NCBI RefSeq assembly: GCF_003933735.1
Contig: NZ_RSED01000015.1
Location: 74,535 to 113,366 of the forward strand
Origin: Aquabacterium soli
GTDB taxonomy: Bacteria; Pseudomonadota; Gammaproteobacteria; Burkholderiales; Burkholderiaceae_C
DNA: 38,832 nucleotides
Reading direction: 5' to 3'
The position numbers were made by a program, and so were the translations under genes. This document shows, piece by piece, positions 8,577-17,331 of this stretch. Position 1 is the stretch's first letter. Each line of letters opens with the position of its first letter. The notes beneath the pieces are model-generated. The model searched no databases and had not been told where the DNA came from. It saw nothing but the letters and a program-made list of their open reading frames with translations.

Positions 8577-9482
8577 TCAAGGCACCGGCGTGGCATCCAG
8601 CAGCGCTTGCGCCTGCTGGCCGGCGTCGCCCGTGCCTGCGCTGGCCACCACGAGCCGGTGTGCTGCAGCCGGCACCCACAGGGCCTGGAGATCCTCTGGT
8701 GAGACGTGCGCACGGCCTTGTAACAGGGCTCTCGCCCTGGCCAGCCGCAGCAGGGAAAGGGCGGCGCGGGGGCTCAGGCCTTGCAGGCACCAGCGGGGGC
8801 TTCGGGTGGCGGTGATCAGCGCCTGCAGATAATCCAGCAGGGCCTCGGCCACGTGAATGGCATCCACCCGCGCCTGCCAGCCTCGCCATTCCTCCAGCGT
8901 CATCAGAGGCTTGATCGATTGCAGCTCTTGCCGCTTGTCCTGGCCCTTGAGCAGGGCCCGTTCGGCCTGGGCATCGGGGTAGCCCAGCGAGATGCGCAGG
9001 GCAAAGCGATCCAGCTGCGATTCCGGCAGTGGGTGGGTGCCCAGTTGCTCGATGGGGTTCTGGGTGGCTATCACGAAGAACGGGTCGGGCAGGGCGCGGG
9101 TCTGGCCATCGATGGTGACCTGGCGCTCTTCCATGGCTTCCAGCAAGGCACTTTGAGTGCGGGGGCCGGCCCGGTTGATCTCGTCGGCCAGCAGCACTTG
9201 TGCGAACACGGGGCCCGGGTGGAACACGAAGCCTTGCTGCTCACGCTCATAGACGCTCACGCCAAGCAGATCGGAGGGCAGGAGGTCGGCCGTGAACTGC
9301 ACCCGCGAGAAGCTCAGGCCGAGCGAGCGAGCCAGGGCCTGCGACAGCGTGGTCTTGCCCACACCGGGGATGTCCTCGATCAACAGATGGCCATTGGCCA
9401 GCAGGCAGATGACGCTGAGCTCGACCTGGGGGCGCTTGCCGATGACGATCGTGCTAATCTGATCCACAAGTTTCTGAAGCAT
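8577..9482 (-). CDS. MoxR-family AAA+ ATPase
   Basis: This 301-residue ATPase has Walker A GVGKTT at residues 40-45, Walker B in LLADEINRAGP, sensor 1 in FVIATQNPIEQ and the MoxR block LPESQLDRF. MoxR proteins act as chaperones that mature or activate partner complexes, usually with DUF58/VWA proteins. It is the first gene of the minus-strand operon moxR-DUF58-tgpA-mltB. Its start lies 49 bases from the divergent HDAC-family gene, so the two share a very short promoter region. Confidence 0.92.
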   Translation of the reverse strand: MLQKLVDQISTIVIGKRPQVELSVICLLANGHLLIEDIPGVGKTTLSQALARSLGLSFSRVQFTADLLPSDLLGVSVYEREQQGFVFHPGPVFAQVLLADEINRAGPRTQSALLEAMEERQVTIDGQTRALPDPFFVIATQNPIEQLGTHPLPESQLDRFALRISLGYPDAQAERALLKGQDKRQELQSIKPLMTLEEWRGWQARVDAIHVAEALLDYLQALITATRSPRWCLQGLSPRAALSLLRLARARALLQGRAHVSPEDLQALWVPAAAHRLVVASAGTGDAGQQAQALLDATPVP

Positions 9483-9531
9483 GCCGCCACATTAACCTAA
9501 AGAGCCGCCCCTGGTGGCTTGGAGACATCCC

Positions 9532-10473
9532 ATGGCGACCGGTTACTTCACCCATTCCGCCTGTCGTCGCCACGACATGGGTGTGGGGCACCCCGAGTGT
9601 CCCGAGCGGCTGTCTGCCATCGATGACCACCTGCTGGCCCAGGGCCTGGATGCCTTGCTGGTGCATGGCGAGCCGCCTGAGGCCACCGTGGACCAACTGG
9701 ACAGGGCACACGACCGCGGTCATGTGCTGGGGCTGATCGACCGGTTGCAGCAATTGCAGGCCACCGGTGAGCAACGGTACATGGATCCCGACACGCTGGC
9801 CATGCCCGGCACCTTGCAGGCGGCACTGAGGGCGGCTGGCGCCGCCGTCGCGGCCACCGATGCGGTGATCCAGGGCAAGCTGGACAACGCTTTCTGCGCC
9901 GTGCGGCCACCCGGACACCACGCCACGCGGCACGAGGCGATGGGCTTTTGCTTCTTCAACAATGTGGCCGTCGGTGTGCGTCACGCCCTGGATGTGCACC
10001 GGCTGGAGCGTGTGGCCGTCGTCGATTTCGATGTGCACCACGGCAATGGCACCGAAGACATCCTGTGCGATGACGAGCGGGTGCTGATGGTGAGCTTTTT
10101 CCAGCACCCGCTGTTCCCGTACACGGGCACGCATCCTCTGGGCAGCAACATGGTCAACGTCCCGCTGATGCCTCGTTCGGACGGTGCCCTGGCCCGCGCT
10201 GCGGTCACCGACAAGTGGCTGCCGGCGCTGGAGGCCTTCCGCCCTGAAATGATCTTCATATCGGCTGGCTTTGATGCTCACCGGGATGATGAGCTCGGCG
10301 GCCTGCGCCTGCTGGAGGCTGACTATGAGTGGATCACCCGCCAGGTGGTGGCCGTGGCAGACCGGTGGTCGAAAGGACGGATCGTGTCCTGCCTGGAGGG
10401 CGGCTACAACCTGCAAGCCCTGGCGCGATCGGTGGCGGCGCACCTGCGCGTGTTGACGGGCGCGGCCGGCTGA
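9532..10473 (+). CDS. Histone deacetylase family protein (arginase-deacetylase fold)
   Basis: This 313-residue zinc amidohydrolase starts at ATG 9532 with GGAGA seven bases before it; an in-frame GTG at 9514 has no ribosome site. The fold motifs are complete: HPECPERL at the N-terminus, tandem His 129/130 in RPPGHHA, zinc ligands D167, H169 and D248 (DFDVHHGNG and SAGFDAH), and the catalytic tyrosine Y292 in EGGYN. Bacterial members deacetylate acetyl-lysine, acetylpolyamines or other amides; this one is closest in pattern to class II/acetoin-utilisation-like forms. The substrate cannot be told. It is divergent from the moxR operon and convergent with the TonB receptor. Confidence 0.92.
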   Translation: MATGYFTHSACRRHDMGVGHPECPERLSAIDDHLLAQGLDALLVHGEPPEATVDQLDRAHDRGHVLGLIDRLQQLQATGEQRYMDPDTLAMPGTLQAALRAAGAAVAATDAVIQGKLDNAFCAVRPPGHHATRHEAMGFCFFNNVAVGVRHALDVHRLERVAVVDFDVHHGNGTEDILCDDERVLMVSFFQHPLFPYTGTHPLGSNMVNVPLMPRSDGALARAAVTDKWLPALEAFRPEMIFISAGFDAHRDDELGGLRLLEADYEWITRQVVAVADRWSKGRIVSCLEGGYNLQALARSVAAHLRVLTGAAG

Positions 10474-10494
10474 CGACTCCCTGCGTCGCCCAGC

Positions 10495-12762
10495 TCACAT
10501 CTGAACCGAGAGAGTCATCTTGGCAGCCCGGCCGGCAGCGGGCAGTCCGATGCCCCCCAGGAAGCCGCTGAGCGTGCAATAGGATTCATTGGTGGCGTTG
10601 TCCACGCTCACGCGCAGCACGGTGCGCTCTTCAATGCGCCAGGAGGCGAACAGATCCAGCACCTCTGGGCCGTACTGGGTCGCCACGCGGCGCTGGTTGG
10701 GCAGCACCTGGCCCGTGAGCCGTCCACATTCCGGCCTCACCTGGGCGCCGGAAAGCGTGGTGCGATCGCCATGCCTGCGCCAACGCAATCCGGTCTCGAC
10801 CTTGTTGTCCAGCCAACGTGTGCCCAGCGTGGCGGACGTGAGAGAGCCGGGCAGGTCGAATACCGCCGGGGCATTGGCGCCGCCATTTTCCTGCCGTGCG
10901 TCAACACGGGAGACGGCCAGGTTCATGAACCAGAAGGGATGGTCGTAGCTGGCTTCGAGCTCGCTACCATGGCGGTACTCCACGCCGGGTTGCTCGGACC
11001 GGCCATTGACGGCCGTGATGGATTCCAGCACGTGGCTGGTCGTGATCCGAAAGAATGTGGCACGGGTCTGCAGCCGTCCTCCCCAGAGCTTGTCTTTGGG
11101 GACCCAGGCCAGGGTGAACTCGGTCTGGTAGGCCACTTCAGGTTGGTAGAGATGGCCGCAGATGCCCGTTTCTCCACTGAGCTCGTACAGAGCCTGATCG
11201 CTGTTGCAGTACCCGTTGTTGGTGAAGTACTCGTCGATCAGTGGCGGACGGAAGGCGCGGCTGCGCCGAATGGTGGCGGACAGATCGTCCAAGGCGCGCA
11301 GGGTCAGCGCCACACTGGGAGATGACTGGCGGAACTCGATGCTGGAAGGCACGCCCGCACGGTTCATCACGTAAGCCGTGCCACCCTTTGCCTCGGCCAG
11401 CTGCTTGTCCCATCGAGAGCCCACGCTCACCGTGGCAGGGCCCCAGGTCAGGTTGTGATCCAGGATCAGCGCGGTGGACTGGCTCAGGCCAGGCGGCTGT
11501 GCGCCGGAGTAGCCCGGGAACTCCGCCATGTCGGGATCGGCATACAGCGGGTTGCTGTAGTGCACCTGGGCATCGCGGTCATTGCGCACGCGCTGCAATC
11601 CGGCCGTGACCTGGGCCTGCATCGGCCCTGCCTTGAATCGGGCCTCGCCGAACAGCTCCGCGGTGTCGATGCGGTAGCGCCAGTCGTAGGCGTCGTCGCT
11701 GTCACGGGTCGGGTTGTCGCGCATCGTGCGCAGATCCAGCAGATGCATGTCGCCCCGGGCCAGTGTGCCGCGCAGCTTCAGCCACGGCACACTGGAGGGC
11801 GCGTAGACAAAACGCAGGCTGTGGGTCACGTCGTCTACCGTGCGTTCGACCACACCGAAGCTGTCCGTGGGCGAGCCGCCCAGCACGTCGTAGAGTTCGA
11901 GGGCGGGGCCGGAGTGCTGTTCCACGCGGCTGATGTCGAGCGTCAGATCGTCCGTCGGCATCAGGCCCAGCTTGAACAGGCGGCTGTGAGCGTCGGTGGC
12001 CGAAACGGGGAGGCGTGTCTTGTCTGCCAGTTCAAGGTCACTGCTTTCCCGGTCGGTCAATGACACGAGCAGGTCGATGCGCTCGTGTGGCCTGCCGAAC
12101 AGACTCAGCATGCGCAGGCGTTCGTGGTTGTTGTCGTTGTAGCCGAACTTGGCCAGGGCCCCCCATCGCTCGCCTCGGCCCAGCAGGTCCGCCGCCGATT
12201 TGGTCGTGGCCGAGATGGTGCCGCCCAAGGCGCCCGAGCCAGCGAAGAGGGATGTGCCGCGCTCGACCTCGATGGTCTTGATCAGTTCCGGATCCAGAGA
12301 GATGCCACTGCCATAGCGGTATTTCTCGAACCCCTTGACAGCCCCATCGATCTTGACCCGTACGTCTTCGCTGTCGCTGTAGCCCCGGATGCTGAGTTTC
12401 GTGGCTCCGTCACGTGGGCCCCCCTGGACGGCCACGCCCGGTATGTCGCGCAAAGCATCGTTCAGTGTGCCCGTATTGCGCATCTCCAGCTCGCGGCTGT
12501 CTACGCGGGTGACAGGGGCCGTGGAGGGCAGGGTACGCGCAGGGCCATCCCTCAGGACGGTGTCTTGCACCTTGATGTCGGGCAGTCGGTTGGACTCGGG
12601 GGCGTCGTCTTGGGGGGGCTTGGGTGATGAGGAGGCTGCGCTAGCAGGCGCCGCACTGGCCGGCGCCTGCTGCGCCAAAATGGGCGGGCTGCCTGTCAGG
12701 CACAGGATCAACAGGAATAACCTGCAGTGATGGGCTAACGAAGGGCGAGGGTGGTGCTGCAT
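10495..12762 (-). CDS. TonB-dependent outer membrane receptor, haem/haemoglobin/transferrin-like
   Basis: This receptor of about 755 residues has a signal peptide (LFLLILCLTGSPPILAQ) and an Ala/Pro-rich spacer. A plug domain follows (LNDALRDIPGVAVQGG, LSIRGYSDSEDVRVKIDGA, IEVERGTSLFAGSGALGGTI) and then a large beta-barrel. The plug wording resembles the haemoglobin/transferrin/lactoferrin receptor group (family knowledge), so haem or another iron source is the best guess. Cysteine pairs (NGYC...GIC and SYC) may form loop disulphides. The chain ends SVQM instead of the usual aromatic residue. The start is uncertain; ATG 12762 gives the cleanest signal peptide, and 12837 is a longer option. It lies downstream of two PEP-CTERM genes, with a terminator between. 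Confidence 0.85.
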   Translation of the reverse strand: MQHHPRPSLAHHCRLFLLILCLTGSPPILAQQAPASAAPASAASSSPKPPQDDAPESNRLPDIKVQDTVLRDGPARTLPSTAPVTRVDSRELEMRNTGTLNDALRDIPGVAVQGGPRDGATKLSIRGYSDSEDVRVKIDGAVKGFEKYRYGSGISLDPELIKTIEVERGTSLFAGSGALGGTISATTKSAADLLGRGERWGALAKFGYNDNNHERLRMLSLFGRPHERIDLLVSLTDRESSDLELADKTRLPVSATDAHSRLFKLGLMPTDDLTLDISRVEQHSGPALELYDVLGGSPTDSFGVVERTVDDVTHSLRFVYAPSSVPWLKLRGTLARGDMHLLDLRTMRDNPTRDSDDAYDWRYRIDTAELFGEARFKAGPMQAQVTAGLQRVRNDRDAQVHYSNPLYADPDMAEFPGYSGAQPPGLSQSTALILDHNLTWGPATVSVGSRWDKQLAEAKGGTAYVMNRAGVPSSIEFRQSSPSVALTLRALDDLSATIRRSRAFRPPLIDEYFTNNGYCNSDQALYELSGETGICGHLYQPEVAYQTEFTLAWVPKDKLWGGRLQTRATFFRITTSHVLESITAVNGRSEQPGVEYRHGSELEASYDHPFWFMNLAVSRVDARQENGGANAPAVFDLPGSLTSATLGTRWLDNKVETGLRWRRHGDRTTLSGAQVRPECGRLTGQVLPNQRRVATQYGPEVLDLFASWRIEERTVLRVSVDNATNESYCTLSGFLGGIGLPAAGRAAKMTLSVQM

Positions 12763-12833
12763 GGAACAGGGATGCCGCTGCCTTGCCTCTTGGCTTGGCC
12801 ATGCATCGCTTGACAACAGAAGATCAGGGCAAA

Positions 12834-12872
12834 ACAACAGGCCCGGCCGCCTTGCGGCGATACCGGGCCTGT
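12834..12872 (-). terminator. Intrinsic terminator of the PEP-CTERM operon
   Basis: ACAGGCCCGG (12837-12846) pairs with CCGGGCCTGT (12863-12872), and CCGC/GCGG forms an inner stem. On the minus strand the hairpin is followed by TGTTTTGCC. It ends the transcript of the two PEP-CTERM genes and separates them from the TonB receptor. Confidence 0.8.
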
Positions 12873-12891
12873 CCTGTTTGCCCGCTTGGGC

Positions 12892-13638
12892 TCAGTGGCG
12901 CATCTGCCGACGTCGGATCAGGCCCAGTGCCGTCAGCCCCATGGCCATCAGGGCCCAGGTCTGCGGTTCTGGCACCGGCACAGCCACGCTGGCCAAGCTG
13001 CCGTACACGGCCAGTTGATCCAGGCTCATGTGCGCGTTGGACGCCAGGAAGCGGAAGTCGTACACCGCGCTGACCGGAACATCCTTCCAGATCCACACCC
13101 ACTCCGCGTCCGCAGCGGTGAAGCCGCCCATGTCGTCGTGCACGGTGGTCGAGCTGAGGTAGGTGTTCACGGCCGCGACAGTGACGCCATTGAGTGTGGC
13201 CAGCGTGTTCGGCAGCACGCCTTTGGTGGAGATGCGCAGCACGAAATCGCGCGTGGCACCTTCCACCGGCGTGTTATCGGTCAACTGGAGGCCGAAGCTC
13301 AACGGGGAGCCGTCCACCGTGTAGACCAGCCCGTACAGGTTGCCGCCAGTCCAGTAGGCGGTGCGGCTGTATTCATAGAACGCCACGTTGGTGTTGCTGC
13401 CGATGTTCGGGGTGGTCTGCGGAGTCTTGCTCAGCGTGTGCGAGCCGAAACGTGTCCACGAATCCCATTCCGCATACAGGGAGCCGACCGTGCCGGTGCT
13501 CCAGGCTTCGTCGAGCAGTCCCTGGAAGCTGTTCTCCGGCGCATAGTCGGATCGCCAGACGTTGTCGACCGCCAAAGCGGCCGACATGGACGTCCACGCG
13601 ATCACGCCCGCCGCGATGAATTGGTGAAGGCGTCGCAT
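12892..13638 (-). CDS. PEP-CTERM sorting-domain protein (secreted, function unknown)
   Basis: This 248-residue protein has a signal peptide (FIAAGVIAWTSMSAALA), a roughly 190-residue extracellular domain rich in W, Y, T and S, and a classic C-terminal sorting signal: VPEPQTWALMAMG, a hydrophobic helix and RRR. PEP-CTERM proteins are cleaved by exosortase and exported to the surface or exopolysaccharide matrix. No exosortase is in the window. The ATG at 13638 has GAGGAAGG at good spacing and lies 13 bases after the stop of a second PEP-CTERM gene, so the two form an operon. The body of the protein was not recognised. Confidence 0.85.
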   Translation of the reverse strand: MRRLHQFIAAGVIAWTSMSAALAVDNVWRSDYAPENSFQGLLDEAWSTGTVGSLYAEWDSWTRFGSHTLSKTPQTTPNIGSNTNVAFYEYSRTAYWTGGNLYGLVYTVDGSPLSFGLQLTDNTPVEGATRDFVLRISTKGVLPNTLATLNGVTVAAVNTYLSSTTVHDDMGGFTAADAEWVWIWKDVPVSAVYDFRFLASNAHMSLDQLAVYGSLASVAVPVPEPQTWALMAMGLTALGLIRRRQMRH

Positions 13639-13651
13639 GGCTTTGCCTTCC

Positions 13652-14671
13652 TCAGGCAGTGGCTTGTGCCTTGCGGCGGCGCAGCATCACACCCATCATG
13701 CCCAGGCCGGCCAGCATCATGGCGTAGGTCTGGGGTTCTGGCACGGGCGCGGCCACCACCTGGGTGAACACATCGCTTTGCGTCAGGCGAGCGGCATAGG
13801 TCTGTGTGTGCTCCACCACGTTGAAGGTGATGTTGTACGACGTGACGTTGCTGAAGCTGGTCAGGTCCCACTGGAAAGCGTAAAGATTGATCCAGATGGG
13901 TTCATCCACGTTAGATCCATCCGGACCTGTGGGCATGGGGATGGTGCCGTTGAAGCCCTTGGCGGCCAGTTCGGCAAAGTCGGCACTCAGCGACAGCGTG
14001 CTGTTGTCGGCGAAGGTCAGGTTCAAGGTCGGGAAGTAGTTCGTCACGGACAGTGAGCCGACCTGGCGCGAGCCTGCCGTGCCCAGGGTGGTGGTGGCGC
14101 CCACCGTCGGTTCGTAGAAGTCATAACCGTTGGCGTTGCCCAGTTCCAGCTGGAACACCACGGTGCCCAGGTTGGCCACGGGATTGGCCTCGAACACGCC
14201 CAGCGTGCCGCCCTTGGTGTTGTACTCGTTGCTGAACGAGATGGCGTAGAGCGAATCGCCAGCGGGGTAGGGGCCGAAGCCGGTGCCGCCCCAAGCCGTG
14301 CTGTTGCGCGTGCCGTCGGCATTGAACTTGTTCAGGCCTCCTGTGCCGTTGCCGTTGGCCACCTTGTTCAAGGCCGCGGCCGTGCCGCCGGTGTTCACCT
14401 GCGAAGCGATGGGCTTGGACCAGGCATTGGCAGCGGTGAAGACCGTGGGATAGCCTGTGTTGGCCGCGAAGGTCTGGGACACGCCATCCACGGTCTTTGT
14501 CTGTGCGGAAGCTGTGAGGTTGTACCAGCCGTTGTCCTTCACGGTGCCGGTAAGGCCGACAGCCGTGGGGATGGCATCCTGGATGCCGGTGTACGTCTGC
14601 GCTTGAGCGGTGCTGGCGGCGACCACGGCGAGTGTGGCGAAAGCGAACTGGAACCTGGACGAGGTCGTCAT
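13652..14671 (-). CDS. PEP-CTERM sorting-domain protein (secreted, function unknown)
   Basis: This 339-residue protein has a signal peptide (FQFAFATLAVVAASTAQAQ) and a G/N/T-rich extracellular domain with beta-type repeats (for example YNLTASAQTKTVDGVSQTF). The C-terminal signal is VPEPQTYAMMLAG, a hydrophobic helix and RRRK. The ATG at 14671 has GGAG eight bases upstream; an extension to 14770 has no ribosome site and adds non-signal sequence. It is the first gene of a two-gene unit and is preceded by a promoter candidate and a Fur-like inverted repeat. Exported by an exosortase elsewhere in the genome by inference; the role of the domain is unknown. Confidence 0.85.
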   Translation of the reverse strand: MTTSSRFQFAFATLAVVAASTAQAQTYTGIQDAIPTAVGLTGTVKDNGWYNLTASAQTKTVDGVSQTFAANTGYPTVFTAANAWSKPIASQVNTGGTAAALNKVANGNGTGGLNKFNADGTRNSTAWGGTGFGPYPAGDSLYAISFSNEYNTKGGTLGVFEANPVANLGTVVFQLELGNANGYDFYEPTVGATTTLGTAGSRQVGSLSVTNYFPTLNLTFADNSTLSLSADFAELAAKGFNGTIPMPTGPDGSNVDEPIWINLYAFQWDLTSFSNVTSYNITFNVVEHTQTYAARLTQSDVFTQVVAAPVPEPQTYAMMLAGLGMMGVMLRRRKAQATA

Positions 14672-14773
14672 GTCGGTAACTCCGAAAGGGTAGGAATGGA
14701 CAGAAGTGGGCCCGGGAGGCCCTTGAACTGATCCCGAAACCCTCCCCCACGGAGGCGCTGTCGGCAACACTTG

Positions 14774-14792
14774 AATGCGAATGGTTCGTATT
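14774..14792. promoter_or_regulatory. Fur-box-like inverted repeat upstream of the PEP-CTERM operon
   Basis: AATGCGAA, TGG, TTCGTATT is a 19-bp near-palindrome with one mismatched pair. Its 15-base centre fits the 7-1-7 Fur consensus TGATAATnATTATCA at 9 of 14 positions. It lies between the divergent PEP-CTERM and MscS genes and near the -10 end of the minus-strand promoter candidate. Fur binding is an inference. Confidence 0.4.
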
Positions 14793-14799
14793 AATTCAC

Positions 14800-14828
14800 A
14801 GTGTCGCCGGATGATTACCCTGTGTCAA
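14800..14828 (-). promoter_or_regulatory. Sigma70 promoter candidate for the PEP-CTERM operon
   Basis: On the minus strand a perfect -35 TTGACA (14823-14828) is followed by 17 bases and a poor -10 GACACT (14800-14805). The -35 and spacing are good and the -10 is weak. The Fur-like repeat lies just downstream, as expected for a repressor site. Confidence 0.35.
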
Positions 14829-14894
14829 GCCTTATCCTGAGCTTGAGGGGGAACGCCTGGAGCGCTGCCAAACCGATCGCCGGGGAATCCGGCC

Positions 14895-16298
14895 ATGGTG
14901 GTCCATGGTCCAATCTGGCCCATGGCGACGACATCCCAGATCCATCACACCCAGCCCCTGACGGCCGATGAACTCATTGAGTTGTGGTACCAGCTGCAGC
15001 AACCCGCCGCCTTGCTGGAGGCCGGGGTGTTGCTGGGATGCCTGGCGATGGCGTGGGGGCTGGTGCGCATTTGGCGAGGGCACCAGGTGCCCCATGGTTC
15101 CGTGTGGTTCGGCCACAAGATCTTCGACGGTGTGCTGTTCCCTTTGCTGGCCTTGCTGCTGGCGCTGATCGCGCGGCGTGTCCTGCTCGGCGACGTGCCG
15201 CTGGCTGTGTTCAGGCTGGTGCTGCCCATCCTGGTCTCGCTGGCCATCATCCGGCTGACGGTGAAGGTGCTGCGGGCCGCATTCCCCACCTCCAGCACTG
15301 TGCAGGTGATCGAGCGCACGGTGTCGTGGCTCGCCTGGATCGGCTCCGTGCTGTGGATCACGGGCATCCTGCCGCTGGTGCAGGATGAGCTGGGTGCCAT
15401 CACTTTGAACATCGGCGCGTCCAAGCTCAGCCTGCTCAGTCTGGTGGAGGGCACGCTCTCGGCAGTGCTGGTCCTGATCCTGTCGCTGTCCGTGTCCTCG
15501 GCCATCGAGGCGCGCCTGCTGCGTGGTGCCACCGAAAACCTGTCGCTGCGCAAGATCGCGGCCAACATCATCCGTGTGCTGCTGATCAGCCTGGGTCTGA
15601 TCATGGCGCTGTCCGCGGCAGGGGTGGACCTGACGGCGCTGTCCGTGCTGGGCGGCGCGATCGGCGTGGGCCTGGGCTTCGGCTTGCAGAAGCTGGCATC
15701 CAACTATGTCAGCGGCTTCGTGATCCTTGCCGAGCGCAGCCTGCACATCGGAGACCTGGTCAAGGTGGACAACTTCGAGGGCCGCATCGCCGACATCAAC
15801 ACGCGCTACACCGTGCTGCGGGCGGGCAATGGCCGCGAGGCGATCGTGCCCAACGAGATGCTGATCACCCAGCGTGTGGAAAACGCTTCCATGGCCGCGC
15901 ACAAGCTTCAGTTGACCACGGTGGTGCAGGTGGCCTATGGCACCGACATCGACTGGTTGCGTCCACTGCTGCTCAAGGTCGTGGCGGCCGTGCCACGGCT
16001 GGTGGGAGAGCCGGCCGTCTACCTGACGGCTTTTGCGGCCGATGGATTGGAGCTCACCATCAGTTTCTGGCTAGGCGACCCGGAGAACGGGCAGACCAGT
16101 GCTTTGTCCGATGTGAATCTGGCCATCCTGCGCTGCCTCAATGGGCTGAAGGTGGATATCCCATTTCCACAGCGCGTCGTCCACCTGCCCGAAGGGTTTT
16201 GCGCATCGCAGGCAGAAGCCGTGGTGGGGCGGGGCGGCGGCCCCGGCTTGAGGTATCCTCCGCCGCACGATGATGATCCATCCCCGTCTTGTGCATGA
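14895..16298 (+). CDS. Mechanosensitive ion channel, MscS family
   Basis: This 467-residue membrane protein has about five to six hydrophobic helices before the channel core. The pore helix and beta-domain are recognisable: SVLGGAIGVGLGFGLQKLASN, then the FVILAERSLHIGDLVKVDNFEGRI block and AIVPNEMLITQRVENAS. MscS channels open on membrane tension and release solutes during osmotic downshock; longer forms like this have extra N-terminal helices. The ATG at 14895 has GGGGAA about eight bases before it; ATG 14922 is an alternative start with a weaker site. It is divergent from the PEP-CTERM operon. Confidence 0.9.
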   Translation: MVVHGPIWPMATTSQIHHTQPLTADELIELWYQLQQPAALLEAGVLLGCLAMAWGLVRIWRGHQVPHGSVWFGHKIFDGVLFPLLALLLALIARRVLLGDVPLAVFRLVLPILVSLAIIRLTVKVLRAAFPTSSTVQVIERTVSWLAWIGSVLWITGILPLVQDELGAITLNIGASKLSLLSLVEGTLSAVLVLILSLSVSSAIEARLLRGATENLSLRKIAANIIRVLLISLGLIMALSAAGVDLTALSVLGGAIGVGLGFGLQKLASNYVSGFVILAERSLHIGDLVKVDNFEGRIADINTRYTVLRAGNGREAIVPNEMLITQRVENASMAAHKLQLTTVVQVAYGTDIDWLRPLLLKVVAAVPRLVGEPAVYLTAFAADGLELTISFWLGDPENGQTSALSDVNLAILRCLNGLKVDIPFPQRVVHLPEGFCASQAEAVVGRGGGPGLRYPPPHDDDPSPSCA

Positions 16299-16418
16299 CA
16301 CCCCGGGCACATCATTTGCCACGGCATCAGCAAAATGCCTGACCGTCGAGCCTAGGGTTGCCCGGGCGGAACGTGTCGCGGCGACCACCATCACTCGGGC
16401 GATCCTGCCCACCATGGC

Positions 16419-17270
16419 ATGACCATTCCTCCCACCCAAGGCCCCACCCCTCCACCGCTCGACGTCGATGAGCATGACGAGCATGAGCATCACCCGCGGC
16501 CGCGGCGCAAGGGCATCTACATCCTGCCGAACCTGTTCACCCTGGCGGCGCTGTTCGGGGGCTTCTATGCCATCGTGATGGCCATGAACGGCCAGTTCGA
16601 GCAGGCTGCCTACGGCATCTTCTGCGCGGCCGTGCTGGACAGCCTGGATGGCCGGGTGGCCCGCCTGACCAACACCCAGAGCGCCTTTGGCGAGCAGATG
16701 GACAGCCTGTCGGACATGGTGTCCTTCGGTGCGGCACCAGCGCTGATCGTGTATGAATGGGCGCTCAAGGGGCTGGGCAAGCTGGGCTGGATTGCGGCCT
16801 TCGTTTACTGCTCGGGCGCTGCCTTGCGCCTGGCCCGTTTCAACACCAACATCGGCGTGGTCGACAAGCGCTTCTTCCAGGGCTTGCCCAGCCCGGCTGC
16901 GGCCGCCTTGGTGGTGGGGCTGATCTGGGTGGTGACCGACCTGGGTGAAAGCGCCCGCACGCTGCCCTGGATGGTGTGGGTGGCCTTTACCTTCACCTTG
17001 TATGCCGGCCTGACCATGGTCACCAACGTGCCGTTCTACAGTTTCAAGGACGTCAGCTTCAAGCGCACGGTGCCCTTCATCGTGATCGTGGCCATCGCTT
17101 TGGGCATCGCCGTGATCAACCTGCACCCGGCAGGCGTGCTGTTCGGCATCTTCGTGGTCTACGGCCTCTCGGGCTACGGGGTATTCGCCTGGCGCAAACT
17201 CAAGGGCAAGCCCGTGAGCGTGATCTCTACATCCACCGACGAACCCGACGAGGCCGGCCTGCACCGGTGA
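16419..17270 (+). CDS. pssA: CDP-diacylglycerol--serine O-phosphatidyltransferase
   Basis: This 283-residue membrane enzyme makes phosphatidylserine from CDP-diacylglycerol and serine, the first step to phosphatidylethanolamine. The CDP-alcohol phosphotransferase motif is complete: D74, D77, G78, A81, R82, G91, D95 and D99. A His/Asp-rich cytoplasmic N-terminus precedes about eight hydrophobic helices. pssA next to leuA is a common Burkholderiales order, where psd and ilvC often sit upstream; here they are absent and an MscS gene is found instead. The start ATG 16419 is the only usable one nearby. It lies 120 bases after the MscS gene. Confidence 0.94.
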   Translation: MTIPPTQGPTPPPLDVDEHDEHEHHPRPRRKGIYILPNLFTLAALFGGFYAIVMAMNGQFEQAAYGIFCAAVLDSLDGRVARLTNTQSAFGEQMDSLSDMVSFGAAPALIVYEWALKGLGKLGWIAAFVYCSGAALRLARFNTNIGVVDKRFFQGLPSPAAAALVVGLIWVVTDLGESARTLPWMVWVAFTFTLYAGLTMVTNVPFYSFKDVSFKRTVPFIVIVAIALGIAVINLHPAGVLFGIFVVYGLSGYGVFAWRKLKGKPVSVISTSTDEPDEAGLHR

Positions 17271-17290
17271 TCACTGTTTTCAGGGCATAT

Positions 17291-17314
17291 GCCCACCCCT
17301 CGCGCGGGGTGGGC
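17291..17314 (+). terminator. Hairpin after pssA (possible terminator without a U-run)
   Basis: GCCCACCCC pairs perfectly with GGGGTGGGC across a six-base loop. No T-run follows (GTGGTATATT), so termination would be inefficient or factor-dependent. It directly precedes the extended -10 of the leuA leader and so separates pssA from leuA. Confidence 0.5.
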
Positions 17315-17315
17315 G

Positions 17316-17324
17316 TGGTATATT
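17316..17324 (+). promoter_or_regulatory. Extended -10 promoter of the leuA leader
   Basis: TGG followed by TATATT is an extended -10 element with no recognisable -35. Transcription would start about seven bases later, at or next to the A of the leader-peptide ATG (17332), giving a leaderless mRNA. Confidence 0.55.
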
Positions 17325-17331
17325 GGACCTC

